From positions 73,498,028 through 73,562,027 of the forward strand of contig NC_088295.1 of assembly GCF_032854445.1 (NCBI RefSeq): 64,000 nucleotides of DNA, read 5' to 3'. The DNA is from Liolophura sinensis. Lineage: Eukaryota > Mollusca > Polyplacophora > Chitonida > Chitonidae. Shown one piece after another: positions 40,700 to 52,335 of this stretch (positions are counted from its first letter, which is position 1; each line of letters begins with the position of its first letter). The position numbers were made by a program, and so were the translations under genes. The notes beneath the pieces are model-generated. The model was not told the origin of the DNA, made no database searches, and was given only the letters and a program-made list of their open reading frames with translations.

Positions 40700-41790
40700 A
40701 TATAGAAGTTTAATCCCCGCAAAAGAAGTATGCCAAAGTGATAGGTTTTCCAGCCAATGTCGAGGAGAAGAAATTCTATTTAAAATGTTCCAGTTGCAGA
40801 AAAAAAATATTAAGATACCATGTGTCGTATTCTTCACTTGTGATTTTCTGTAACCGTACTTCGTTACACTGCTTCGAAAGACCAATCTGTTGTGTTGGAT
40901 TCTGTTTTTTCCATCCACGTTTGAAGAGCATATTTGAAGAAGATAACATCTGCAAGTACTTGGGCAAGATGTATGTGAAACACATGTAAAAAAAGGGATC
41001 ATCTACATTATGAAACTGATCTCTTCTTCTGTTTGATGTACATCGTCTGCAAGACATGCAGGTGCATGGTCAAGGTTTGCCTTTCCTTAGATTTTGGCTC
41101 TGCCTGTGTGGAATGGCTCTTGATTGGTTGACCATACGGGAGGCTTTCCTCAGAATGGCGTTCCTGAACCAAGTGAAGTGAATTCAGTGCGACTTCAGAA
41201 AGGTCTCAATGCATGCTGGACAGTTGCTTGGTGAATTAAAAAACACTGTTTAAATTTGTTTGCCCGAACGACTCGATGAATGGGATGCTCACAATTGTTC
41301 ACCGCAACACCCAACATAAAAGACCAACATTTATTTCGTTTGTCATCTAGAAAGTGTATGACAATCAAAACGGATGTATATGTACCTGTAAAACAAAATC
41401 ACCACGTTTGAGTTTTGAGCAATATTAACAAAAGCGAAACCCAGATACATATTTCTGATTTGTGACAACTTATTAACAGGCATCGTGCACGGTTGGCATA
41501 CTGATACAACACGGGTCAAGAACAATGGTAGCTTGTATCCAGTATGAGGAAGTTCATGTTGGCTTCTTCATTTCACAGGACTCCGCCGTACTTTCTCACT
41601 TTATATACTGTACTATCTTCAGTTCTTGGTGATTTGTGCTGAACGGTGTCGCCGAAATGGGCGTTACAACTATTGACTGGGAGCGCCCATTACGTTGACG
41701 AGTGGTATGTGAACGTCCGTTACGAAGCCTAGAAATTTACTGTGCGCTAGCCAATACCAGGCCTGTATATGCATGTAACTGTAAATCACA
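40700..41790. other. Upstream of gene B, no gene recognised
   Basis: Overlapping short ORFs on both strands around 40690-41057 show no known motif. A stretch at about 41650-41760 (GGGAGCGCCCATTACGTTGA) has weak similarity to about 61340-61400 (GTTGGAACGCCCATTTTGGT), suggesting an old unnamed dispersed repeat. Confidence 0.35.
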
Positions 41791-41794
41791 AGTG

Positions 41795-41930
41795 GGATAG
41801 ATAGTTCGTCAGTAACTTGTCCCGGTTGTTTTTTTTTTACGCCTGACCCTCCGATTTTCCTCTACCTATACATGTGGCCGCCATCATATAAGTGTTCATT
41901 CTTCAGTTTGATGTTAAGCAACAATCAGAT
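41795..41930 (+). repeat. Family V interspersed repeat
   Basis: GATAGTTCGTCAGTAACTTG, then GTGGCCGCCATCATATAAGTG and GATGTTAAGCAACAATCAGA. The same blocks occur at 44675-44790. Confidence 0.65.
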
Positions 41931-42065
41931 AACCTGGAATGGCCGGAAATGTTCTCCGAGAAGAGCACAGATGCCTTCAAGCATAAAGCCAACCAACGTT
42001 GTAATAGAACAAAAAAAAAACAAACAGACCTAACAACAATTGCTGATAACATCTTACACCTCAGA

Positions 42066-43164
42066 CTAGGCATATATGGACTGTATATTCTAGGCATATA
42101 TGGACTGTATATTCTAGGCATATATGGACTGTATATTCTAGGCATATATGGACTGTATATTCTAGGCATATATGGACTGTATATACTAGGCATATATGGA
42201 CTGTATATTCTAGGCATATATGGACTGTATATTCTAGGCATATATGGACTGTATATTCTAGACATATATGGACTGTATATTCTAGGCATATATGGACTGT
42301 ATATTCTAGGCATATATGGACTGTATATAATAGGCATATATGAACTGTATATTCTAGGCATATAGGGACTTATATTCCAGGCATATATGGACTGTATCTT
42401 CTAGGCATATATGGACTGTATCTTCTAGGCATATATGGACTGTATATTCTAGGCATATATGGACTGTATATTCTAGGCATATATGGACTGTATATACTAG
42501 ACATATATGGACTGTATATTCTAGGCATATATGGACTGTATATTCTAGGCATATATGGACTGTATATTTTAGGCATATATGGACTGTATATTCTAGACAT
42601 ATATGGACTGTATATACTAGACATATATGGACTGTATATTCTAGGCATATATGGACTGTATATTCTAGGCATATATGGACTGTATATACTAGGTATATAT
42701 GGACTGTATATTCTAGGCATACATGGACTGTATATACTAGGCATATATGGACTGTATATTCTAGGCATATATGGACTGTATATTCTAGACATATATGGAC
42801 TGTATCTTCTAGGCATATATGGACTGTATATTCTAGGCATATATGGACTGTATATTCTAGGCATATATGGACTGTATATACTAGGTATATATGGACTGTA
42901 TATTCTAGGCATACATGGACTGTATATACTAGGCATATATGGACTGTATATTCTAGGCATATATGGACTGTATATTCTAGACATATATGGACTGTATCTT
43001 CTAGGCATATATGGACTGTATATTCTAGGCATATATGGACTGTATATTCTAGACATATATGGACTGTATATACTATACATATATGGACTGTATATTCTAG
43101 GCATATATGGACTGTATATTCTAGGCATATATGGACTGTATATACTAGGCATATATGGACTGTA
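42066..43164. repeat. 24-bp minisatellite, ~46 copies, open on both strands
   Basis: The unit is GGCATATATGGACTGTATAT plus TCTA. Since 24 is a multiple of three and the unit has no stop in one frame per strand, long ORFs appear on both: plus-strand IYGLYILG and minus-strand YMPRIYSP repeats. A higher-order block of eight units (192 bp) is repeated, marked by GGTATATATGG at about 42692 and 42884. I treat the ORFs as artefacts, because neither has a signal or non-repeat domain worth the name. Confidence 0.96.
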
Positions 43165-44674
43165 GCGCTGGGTTAGGACACATACCAGCAGAGGCATTCT
43201 GTAATTCAGACAGCAATGGCCTCATCACATTCCTTTGTTATTGATCAAAATAACTCTTCTAGAAGATCAGTAGCAAAGCGGCTTACAAACGATCTGATAT
43301 CTGATCTGATTGCTTTGGAAGTGGCTTTGAATTGCTTCGAAAGTATTTTCTCAGTCACTAGGTCAAAACTGTTTTTGTCCAATTGCCTTTTTTATGGTCT
43401 AAAATAATGACAAGCGCACAATGTGGAAATTATGTTGAATATCGAAGATAACTTGGTGCATGTAGTATTATAGACAAAGCGTAATAAATACCCTTTGAAA
43501 AATGTTGAAGTAGATGGTAAATGTCAAAATCAGTCTCAGTGAAACCCGTGATGAATATATGTGATAATGGGTGGCAAGGACAAACTCGGTGAAATTAACC
43601 ATGAACTGAGGTTTGGTGATTTAGTCCTGACTAGCGGAAGCCAAATGCCCGTGTACCCAATGGTGAGAGCTGTGTTATTAGTGTAACACTATGTTTTAAT
43701 ATGATTCTATCAGATAATTGTATACAGCTTTTTAGTTTGGACATATATACTTTGAAAAAACGGAAGTTCATCAATTCTTTCACCAGACTAACCTACAGAA
43801 AAAACAACCTCCAAAGACGCACCTGCGCTGACGGCCATTGACTAGACAACCGGATATTACCGGGAGTAATCATTATCCGCGCATGAAGGAGAACTCATTA
43901 TTTGTTAGATACTGCATTGACATTGTTCAAGATCCATTTCCTAAGCGTCCTGTTCCGGTTAAGCATGGGATGGTAGAGAGTGGTTAATTAAGTTAGTATT
44001 TATGTCAGAAGTCCCCTGGAGAAATTCTGTGTACAGTGAGGCCATCAGAGAGCGTAAACGTTTGAAAAACTGCGACAATCAAATTGGGTTTTTTTTTCGC
44101 CGCGTTCTATGCAGCGCGTACAGATAGAGCACTGATATCAGATCTGTGGTATCCTATCAGAATGGACAAGGCTTTAATTAAGCGCAACTTGAATAGATCA
44201 GTAGCTAAGCGAAACCTAACATTACCCTTACAGTTACATCGAACAATACTGAAGAGGGATGACATGCGATGATTATGTGGATAATTGTGAGTGATTCCAG
44301 TTCTGCTAATTACTCTCCCGACTTTTATACAATGAGACGGACAATTTGCACTTATAGCGCTGTGATATTTGGGGAAGGGCTTTTTGCCTCTCTCCGCTAG
44401 TCCATTACAGATCCTGCAAGTGGACGTCGGACTTCACTTTGTAATACGTCTTGATGTAATGGAATGATATCACGACAAAACGAGATGCAAGTCTCATCGC
44501 ACACAGGGAATTTGGAGACTCCATCGTTCTCATTGCTTGTGGGGCCTTAGTCACGATAAGCGATTGTGTGGCAGTTCATTTGAGAGTTCGTGTGAACGGA
44601 CCAATGTTCATTGAAGATCACGTGTCTCCCACCAGTATGGTGTCCGGTATATAAATGTATACCTGTACGTCACT
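43165..44674. other. Intergenic, no feature seen
   Basis: There is no supported exon or repeat. Short ORFs at 43216-43407 and 44084-44272 (plus) show no known motif and no paralogue in the window. Confidence 0.45.
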
Positions 44675-44756
44675 TGCGGGAAAGTTCGTCACTGACTCTC
44701 TCAAGGTTGGAAGTTTATCCCGGATATTCTGGTTTCATGGTTAAGCAACAATCACA

Positions 44757-44787
<31 letters not shown>

Positions 44788-44790
44788 ATG
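44675..44790 (+). repeat. Family V interspersed repeat with (AAAT)n tail
   Basis: GGGAAAGTTCGTCACTGACT, GGTTGGAAGTTTATCCCGGA and GGTTAAGCAACAATCACATA are followed by eight or nine AAAT units. It is shorter than the other copies. Confidence 0.65.
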
Positions 44791-45239
44791 AAATGGACCC
44801 ATACAATATGCGGATCCAAACCCGGCCTTGTTCAGGAGGTTTGTGCTAGCCATCACAATAACAATAAGCCGTCGATTGTGTTCACGGAGCTGTTTTGTTT
44901 ATCTTTCACCAATATGGTGCGCGTATAGCACGTCAGAAGTGTTAGTATTTTGCCAAATTTCGGTGGTTTTATTCAACATGACTTATCGCACATAATTTCT
45001 ACTATCGTATAAGTAAAATATGTCTTGAGTACATTGTCAAACAGTCGCGCACCATCCAGGTTGAGTTTGAATGCTTGAATGCTTGAACTACAGAGCGGTG
45101 TGTTGCCCCATCTCTTTCAAACATAAAAAACCAATCCAACTCTTTCTTGTACTGTTAGTTTATTAGCCATAATTAACTCTGAAAGAAAGAAAAAAATTTT
45201 AAATCAGTATTAAATCTGAAACACAGATAAAAATGAAAA

Positions 45240-45530
45240 TCAGGATGGTGAACGACTTCTGGGACACCCTTTATATATGAATGGTATTGTCAAATCAGTC
45301 ATAGAATGGTCAACATCAACACTAATTTCTTTGATACTGCTAACGTAAGAAATCATTTTCTTGGACGCAGATTTCCATGTTGTGTCTCTTCTCATGTTCT
45401 TTAACAGAAACGGCGGATAAATTAAACGACAAAGTGTATTCAAAGTTTTAGGTCTTCCCGGTCTCGCGTGTTCTTTTTGGTTGGTGGGCTTTTGATAACT
45501 TTTGTTTTGTTTACTCCAGCTTTACTGTTG
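45240..45530 (-). CDS. Unassigned open frame, possibly a coding fragment
   Basis: About 90 codons are open on the minus strand, ending in TAA-type closure at 45240. The translation includes NQKEHARPGRPKTLNTLCRL, in which RPGRP is AT-hook-like, followed by LIYPPFLLKNMRRDTTWKSA and SKKMISYVSSIKEISVDVD. No ATG lies at the start. I do not recognise a family. It abuts the acidic repeat frame at 45511-45760, in another frame. It may be a decayed exon, part of an unrecognised mobile element, or chance. Confidence 0.25.
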
Positions 45531-45760
45531 TTGCCAACAATGTTCGGCGATCGTACGCTGATAATCGACCTATATCAGATGTGTCCGTATTATATTCATC
45601 CATATCTAATGCATCCGTATTGCATTCACCTATATCTAATGCATCCGCACTACATTCATCTATATCTAATGCATCCGCACTACATTCACCTATATCCAAT
45701 GGGTCCCGATTACATTCGCCAATGTCTGATGCACCCTTATTACATTCTTACAGCTAAGAG
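45511..45760 (-). repeat. 30-bp tandem repeat encoding an acidic Cys-containing decapeptide
   Basis: Six to seven units of 30 bp (plus strand CTATATCTAATGCATCCGCA CTACATTCAT) read on the minus strand as DALDIDECSA / DALDIGECNT. The frame stays open for about 80 codons, then ends in a non-repeat stretch (YDRRTLLATTVKLE) and a stop at 45511-45513. There is an internal ATG at 45699 but no strong start. It could be a short repetitive exon or just a minisatellite. Confidence 0.4.
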
Positions 45761-45880
45761 CCTCGCAAGCGTGGCGTCACCGGAATTAAATTATATCATG
45801 TAAGCTTACGCATTACATTTTGTTTCATCTAGATATGTAGACGGTGGCTTTCACATTTAATAACCGATCGACAGACCATA

Positions 45881-45930
45881 TTTAGTCTTACCATTGTTGT
45901 CAGTGGAGAAGCACCTCATCACGTGTATTT
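45881..45930 (-). pseudogene. Possible remnant of an EF-hand exon 3 border
   Basis: TTTAGTCTTACCATTGTTGTC (45881-45901) is identical over 21 bp to the end of gene C exon 3 together with its donor and first intron bases (46847-46867). Beyond it the match fades (AGAAGCACCTCATC against AAAAGATGCCTGAGATC). It may be a scrap of a fourth paralogue or a local duplication. Confidence 0.35.
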
Positions 45931-46096
45931 CGTAGACTTTACAAAACTACTCCAGAGGGGTGCCAGTAAAAACTAGTTTCGAGCACACACGTTATGATAT
46001 TTCAGCATGTTATCAGTGTTACCGACCGGTGCATGGGAAAGTCTGGTGTAATAAATATTCTTTGGGAGGATTCCTATCCCTGCTAAATCAGCACAG

Positions 46097-46362
46097 CAAT
46101 GTTCATATAGCGTATCCCACAGAGGTTGATGTTCATGGAGGAGCCTGTTCCAGCAGGACACATTCTGTCTGTACAATGCCTTCAGGGTTACTTTGACATT
46201 GACTCAATCGGTCTCATACCATACGCTGTTTGGACGAAATAATTGTCAAAATGTTACAGCGTATCCCAGAGAGGTTAATGTTAATGGAGGAACCTAGTCC
46301 AGCAGGACATATTCTGTTTATGCATTGCCTTCAGGGTTATTTTAACATGAACTCAATTGGTC
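46097..46362. repeat. Imperfect tandem duplication of ~158 bp
   Basis: AGCGTATCCCACAGAGGTTG ... CAGCAGGACACATTCTGTCT ... TGCCTTCAGGGTTACTTTGA at 46097-46205 recurs as AGCGTATCCCAGAGAGGTTA ... CAGCAGGACATATTCTGTTT ... TGCCTTCAGGGTTATTTTAA at 46257-46362. No conserved ORF is shared, so it appears non-coding 3' flank of gene C. Confidence 0.8.
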
Positions 46363-46552
46363 TCATATATATGTTGCATAACTCAGTGGAGATCTAATCA
46401 GAATAAAAGCGGAGGAGTTCTCCTCGTTCTAGCCAGACGCTGTTTCGACGAAATATTTGTATCAAAATGTACCACATGGCTGTAGATAGAAACGACGGAA
46501 ATATATGTTTTGTGTTAACAATCGATATCTCCAAATATTATGATGAGTGTGT

Positions 46553-46558
46553 TTTATT
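46553..46558 (-). terminator. Likely poly(A) signal of EF-hand gene C
   Basis: AATAAA on the minus strand lies 28 bases past the gene C stop codon. The position is close to the stop but plausible for a short 3' UTR. Confidence 0.4.
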
Positions 46559-46586
46559 AGCGTGAAAGAGGAAAAATACAAGTATG

Positions 46587-48207
46587 TCAGTCTTCGAACA
46601 GGCTGTCCCAGGTATATCTGAATTCAGATGCAGAGATTTGCCCATCTCCTGTGAAAGATAAACAGCGATTAAATGTAAGGGTTGTGGTACAGGAAATCTG
46701 GCTTTGTACAGTAGGACATGTATTTGTTAATTCGTGTTTCGTCATCGAAAGTTTTACAGCCCCGGGAATGCGAATGTAACCACAAACAAATTGCTTTTAA
46801 AATGCTAACAACTTTAAATCTTCTCACTTTAAGCTTGTGCTACACTTTAGTCTTACCATTGTTGTCGAATGTTTTGAAAAGATGCCTGAGATCTGGCACA
46901 TCCTGTATATAACCGTCATCGTTGACGTCAAACAGATGGAACTCCAGAACAGCATTGACATCATCATCCCAATCGTCCATTCGCCAGCCTTCAGCGAACT
47001 CGTATTCGCTCACCCGGGAGTCATCTATTGTCGGAGAGATAACCATGAATAGTTGAACCAAGCCTCGTACATTTTCACGTTCATTAACAATATTTTTTCT
47101 TACCGCATTCAGTAATAAAACCAGTATATTGCCACATTCACTAACGAGATTCATGTGTTACCATATTTACTTAAAAGATTCGCATATTACCACATTCTGT
47201 AATACCACTCAATATTACCACTTTAAGTGAGGGTAAAATTTATGTGGGATTACGTCCCCATCGTGTTGGAAATGACTCCTTATACTGATGTTAAACATTA
47301 TTTTGATGGCAAAGAAAAGAATAGGGATTTTGATGAAGGACAAATCAATGCATAAATTAGGGAGGCATGAACTTAACTGTTACGATCCCAGTGGTCAAAT
47401 ATCATATCAAACTCGGACTCCACGAGATGGCCGTCCATGTCGATATCAGCATTGCGGAAGAGGTGATTGTCACACACCACGCTGCAAGATACATTGTAAC
47501 CACAAACGCATAGTGACCAACAAATAGTACCACACACATGTGTAAAATATGGAAGAGATTGGCTACGACACAAGAAATCATTTGTCAGATCAACCTGCTG
47601 TAACATTTAGGAAAATAAGTGAAATTAGATACTACAATGAACAGAACCTTAAGAATATGGAGACATTTTCTTTTACGTAGTTTTATTTCTTTAATAATTC
47701 GATCGTTATTTTACGCGGTCATAAAGACTATTTCACTTCTATAATCTGCATGCTTTGTCGACTAGGGTCATTTTCTTTTATACAGATGAACTCACATAGT
47801 TTTTCGGCTGTGAACAACATCATTCTGTATATGGTATGAATCTTAATGTCGCTGATCAAAAGGTCACGACCATAGTTTATTTAAAATAAGAGAAACATAA
47901 AATGCCTAACGTATGACCGACATAATTGACTTATCTGATAATGAAACAAGTCTTGGAAAACCTGAGTAAAGTCTTTTGTTGATCTAAGTTAGAACGGATG
48001 GGGAAAATATTGAAGTTTTAACGGAATACGCCAAACCATTAAACTCTGTATGGAAAATTTCAAGAGTTCACTTCCAAGACATGGACAAAGCACTACTTTA
48101 ACATGTTCTTCCTATATCGGAAGTCGAAATGAATGAGTATCCTACGAAATAACTTATACTTACAAGGCAAATACAGCGACTAGAACGACAGCGATTCCTT
48201 TCAGCAT
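46587..48207 (-). CDS. Secreted four-EF-hand protein, gene C (compact)
   Basis: Minus-strand exons 48164-48207, 47378-47481, 46857-47024 and 46587-46648 join in phase (378 nt) to give 125 residues plus TGA, all with GT-AG borders. The signal peptide MLKGIAVVLVAVFAFVVC leads into DNHLFRNADIDMDGHL. Loops are DIDMDGHLVESE, DRNNDSRVSEYE, DVNDDGYIQDVP and DNNGDGQISASE; the protein ends FRYTWDSLFED. As in A and B, loop 3 has Pro instead of Glu at position 12, and introns cut loops 2 and 4. Introns are 350 to 680 bp and almost free of repeats, unlike A and B, so C may be closest to the ancestral layout. Extracellular calcium binding is inferred; the family is not named here. Confidence 0.9.
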
Positions 48208-48369
48208 GTTGACAGTTGAGATAAGTTTTCGACAAATGCTGTTTCCGATTGTTTTAATCTGGAATAAAGTGTACCATGTCGTGCCTTATCAGATTCTACA
48301 CTTGTGCTAGGACCAGAGCAAAGGCTTGACACTTGTGGCAGATTTCCCACGCTTTGTTGGGCGCGCCTT

Positions 48370-48795
48370 CTCAACTTCGGTGGTCTAATTGTTAGAGCGT
48401 CCGCCTCAATGTCAGCAGACCAGGGATCAGAGACGGGTCGTGTTGTATCAGATTTTAATAATGGTATTCGTTGCTGCTTCTCTTGGTGCTCAGCAGTGAG
48501 ATGTTAGAGCAAGCAAACAGGACTGGTTGGCCTGGTGTCAGTATAATATGACTGTGTGGGATGTCATGTCTGGGTCTTGGGGCCTGGCGCTCATCACAGG
48601 AGGAATGGGCCAAGTAGTGCTACTAGAGTTCTCTGAGTCAGTATAACGTGAGTTGAGCTTCGTGTCTGGTGTCATTTCATGGCGTTTCATGTGACCGCAC
48701 AATAAATAGGTTGATATTGGGTCTGGTGTACAACAAGGATACCCTGTCGTGATATAACCGAAACACATGTAGTATTTAAGGCAACGTTAATCTCC
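48370..48795 (+). mobile_element. Family III SINE-like element, copy 2
   Basis: It begins with a tRNA-like stretch (GGTCTAATTGTTAGAGCGTC, CGCCTCAATGTCAGCAGACC, AGGGATCAGAGACGG), continues with the body shared with 20030-20335, and ends AAGGCAACGTTAATCTCCAA followed by (ACAAACAAGCAA)n. It lies upstream of gene C. Confidence 0.65.
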
Positions 48796-49844
48796 AAACA
48801 AACAAGCAAACAAACAAGCAAACAAACAGACAGACAGCCCCTTTTTAAGTTGATATTCATTCCGTACTACCTGATGATTTATAAACTCTTTATGTATGTT
48901 GCACAGGTCTTATTCTCCACACTGTATATAAAGAACCAGTTTCTGTGTTTACAGATTTGATCTTATTGACCGATCGCTGGTACAGAGTGACATCACCCTC
49001 TTGTCTGTCAAACTACGACATCATCCGGAAAACATAATACCCTGGCAACGTAGTCAATTTAATCGTCGAAGTTACCAGGCCAGCCTACAAATGTGAATGA
49101 AAAGGTGTCACGGAGGCGTGCTTATCGTCAGTTTATTGATAGATTCGAGAAAATGCTGGTCTAAGTTTAACCTGCTATGAACATTTGTCTTACATGGGAC
49201 CAGAAATGGGCTTAAATGGACTTAAATGGACTGAGCGGCCGAACTCTATATGTGCACAGGACAATATGTAAGCTAGGCGAGTGTGAACCCGCTCCAAACC
49301 AGGGCACACTCTCGATGTAAAAACCAAATTACAACTGACACAACATTTAAATGTATTTCATTTTGACTGGCATTCATTACAAAAACCTTATTATTTGATT
49401 TTTAGAGTAATTCGTAAATGGTGACGGTGTACAATGGCTACGTGTACCAATTGACAGTAGAAATTCCTGGGTATATGACATGACGCATTTTAGGAATTCC
49501 TAGACCATTCCAGTAATGTGATGCTCTCTGTTACGAACTACAATGAGACTTCGCTTGTTTGGACATTCCATTCAAAGACTTTAACATTGCAAAAGACTTG
49601 AGCAGTGTTCGAAGTACTCTTCCAGGGGATTCTCATATAATAACTCTTAACAAGTAAATATGAATGTCAATGGTTAAGTTTACAAAATTGGTTCCGATTG
49701 CAGGATACTACAGCAAAACTTGCCATATTGTCAATACCGACATTGCTCCTTAGTCGACTTTTATCAACCCATGTTATTTTTATTGAATAAACCGACACTT
49801 CTCGGTTTTACCATGGCGAGTGTGAAACAAATTCCACAAGCATC
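48796..49844. other. Intergenic, no feature seen
   Basis: Beyond the (CAAA)n-like tail of the preceding element, nothing coding or repetitive is apparent. Confidence 0.45.
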
Positions 49845-50415
49845 AATCCATACTTAACCCCTTTCTGCATCCTGAAACCCCAAACCACACTTAACACCAT
49901 TTTACATCCTGAAACCCCAGAGTACACTTAAATCGTTCTGTGTCCTCATACCCCAATTCATGCCTAACTACGTTCCGTATAATGAAACCTCAAACCATAA
50001 TAACAGCATTCCGTGTCTTCCGTGAAACTTAAAACCATACATAATGCCGTTCTGCATCCTGAACCCCAAACCATACTTAACACTGTTCCGTATCCTGACA
50101 CCTCAAACCATACTGAGCACCGTGGTGTTCTATGAAACCCCAAACCTTATCAAACACCGTTCTGTGTCCCGAAGCGCTAAGTTAAAAACACCTTCCCGTA
50201 TCACGAAACCCCCAAACAGACTAAACACCCTTCCATACCCACAAATCAGAAAACACACTTAATATCGATCTGTATCCTGAAACACGAAACCATACTTCGG
50301 TATCCTTTCGTATCCGGAAATCAGAAAGACACTGCCAAAGAACTTTCCGTGTAGTGAAACCTCAAACCATACTTAACACACTTCCGTATCCTGAATTCCC
50401 AAACCATGCATCCCT
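49845..50415. repeat. ~37-bp degenerate minisatellite
   Basis: About fifteen diverged units follow CCTGAAACCCCAAACCATAC TTAACACCGTTCCGTAT. Substitution is heavy, so the array is old. Confidence 0.8.
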
Positions 50416-52335
50416 GATAGGATGCATAAAGTCACATTTGAGATGTTGGAAATATTGGTTTGTTAAATAAACTACTTGATAAAATCTTCCGATGATTTGA
50501 TGTCTTGTTTTATACATGTTTTTCGCCGTACTTCAGAATACATCACTTATATAACATAGCCCAGGGTGCGACACCCACATCTCGCATTGTACCTCGCATG
50601 GGACTGGACATCAACACGTGACACGTTGGTTGAAGGCCGTAGGCCTGAGCTGCGTCCATCTAGGCTCAGACTTTCTCAAAGCTAATCCCCTATATTTCCA
50701 TGACAGATTAGCCGAAGACCGAATGTTTAACTGTATTTAATGGCGCTTGTTGATAAGAACATAGACCCAATCGCATACATAGTAAATATATGGTTGACAA
50801 GCCTGTAGGAAAATGTCACATTTAAAGACAAAATAATGGGCAAAATTACTAACACAGCTATAAGGAGCGTTCTTATTATAGCTTTAATGTTTATAAACAT
50901 TCTCGTTTATTGTGTGTTACTTACAGTTAACAGACATATAATCTCACTCGCAAATGCTGTTCACATCATATTCTATGCCGTGCGTACGCATACAGAATTT
51001 GTCCAAAGGGATGTCTCTGAATCAGTGGTATAATGACTTTTGCTTGTTTGTTCATGTTGTACACAGGAATAATGACGTGGTGTACGTAAATCACATATCT
51101 CTGAGTACGATAAAACATCAAATAAATAATAATAATAAAAAATAAATAAATATTAATAAGAAGTTTGAATGTATTCATGGCCTTTTCCTGCCAAACGTTC
51201 TAATTTACTCAAGGATTTCCATTTTATCGTACAGCTTCTTCCATGCTTTTACCGCTTGTCTGACGTCTAGACGTTAAAATATCTATACTTTCAGTTACTT
51301 ATACAACATAGTGTTATTTACACTCAAGTTTCTGTTCTTATCAAGTATACCTTTACTAATATGCCTCTATGATTATCAAAGCAGCCTTATGTGAAAACGC
51401 ATATTGCGTTAGGCTTACATTTTGTTTTGGAACACTATACTTTCTGTTGTACAAGTCGGCCATGCTTCAAGATTAACCGCCTATCATTCTTTTGTTTTAT
51501 CACATATTTTACTTATTTTATTTCACTCTGATAACAAAAAGGGTATTGTATGTAGATATTAGATTTGTCTGTACTTTCCAGACATTTAACTGGTGATTGA
51601 ACAATTGGGGTTTACCATGAATACCACAATATTTATTTAGATATCAAAGGCGGAATCAAATGAATTACAGGTGACATAAATCGAAATTAATGATATACAA
51701 TCATATCTAGAAATTACTCTAAGTTTCCACACTTAAGACTGGATTTACTCAACGTTCGCATGTTAAATGACAAAAGGTGTAAAAAGGAAAACCATATATT
51801 AAGTAAAAATTGTTCTGTCGCTCTGTAAAATTGTAAATGTTCGAAACAGTTCTAACAGTATTTAATCAATGTATGAAGCCCACAGAGATCCGTTCAGTCG
51901 ACAGAACTAGTCTTGCGAGAGACGTTGTCGTAGGAGCTAACATTTCTGTACAACAGTACAACAACAGTTTGCCTTGAGGCAAACCTGGGTTTACGTCACT
52001 CCTTAGCGACCGGCTCTTATTTGCGGCCACTTCATTACTGGAGCATCCGAGTAAGCCAGCATAGTGTGTGGGGTGTACGACCTTTTCCCCAACATAGGCG
52101 AAATACATGTAATTACGTGGATATGAGCTGTTACACAAGTAAATGCGAAGAGGAACGATACACAATGGTGATGTAATAACCTTAGCAAATGCTTTAGATT
52201 GGCCGTCTGAGCACTCCATCAAATGACGGAGGAGTTTCATATTTACCGTTTCAATATTAAAGTTTCTTTTTCTGGCATTACACAATACACAACAAGCAAA
52301 TGTTGTCATATATGTCGACGTTCTTGTTTTCATTT
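50416..52335. other. Intergenic, only repeat scraps
   Basis: Short pieces of the family I/V tail occur at about 50515-50565 (TTTTTCGCCGTACTTCAGAA) and 51045-51140 (GAGTACGATAAAACATCAAA). A 155-codon minus ORF at 51866-52333 has no recognisable domain and is not claimed as a gene. Confidence 0.4.

Noticed and set aside
40691-41057. Overlapping ORFs of 83-103 codons on both strands
   Set aside because: No domain, no splice evidence and no paralogue; overlapping frames on both strands suggest chance.
42066-43164. CRISPR-like array
   Set aside because: Units are contiguous without unique spacers, and the genome is eukaryotic.
41892-43197. Long ORFs of IYGLYILG (plus) and YMPRIYSP (minus) repeats as a repetitive protein
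   Set aside because: Both strands are open because the 24-bp unit lacks stops in one frame per strand; no signal, domain or splice context supports translation.
51866-52333. 155-codon minus-strand ORF downstream of the GPCR pseudogene
   Set aside because: No recognisable domain, no paralogue with a conserved frame, and the region looks like non-coding flank of the receptor unit.
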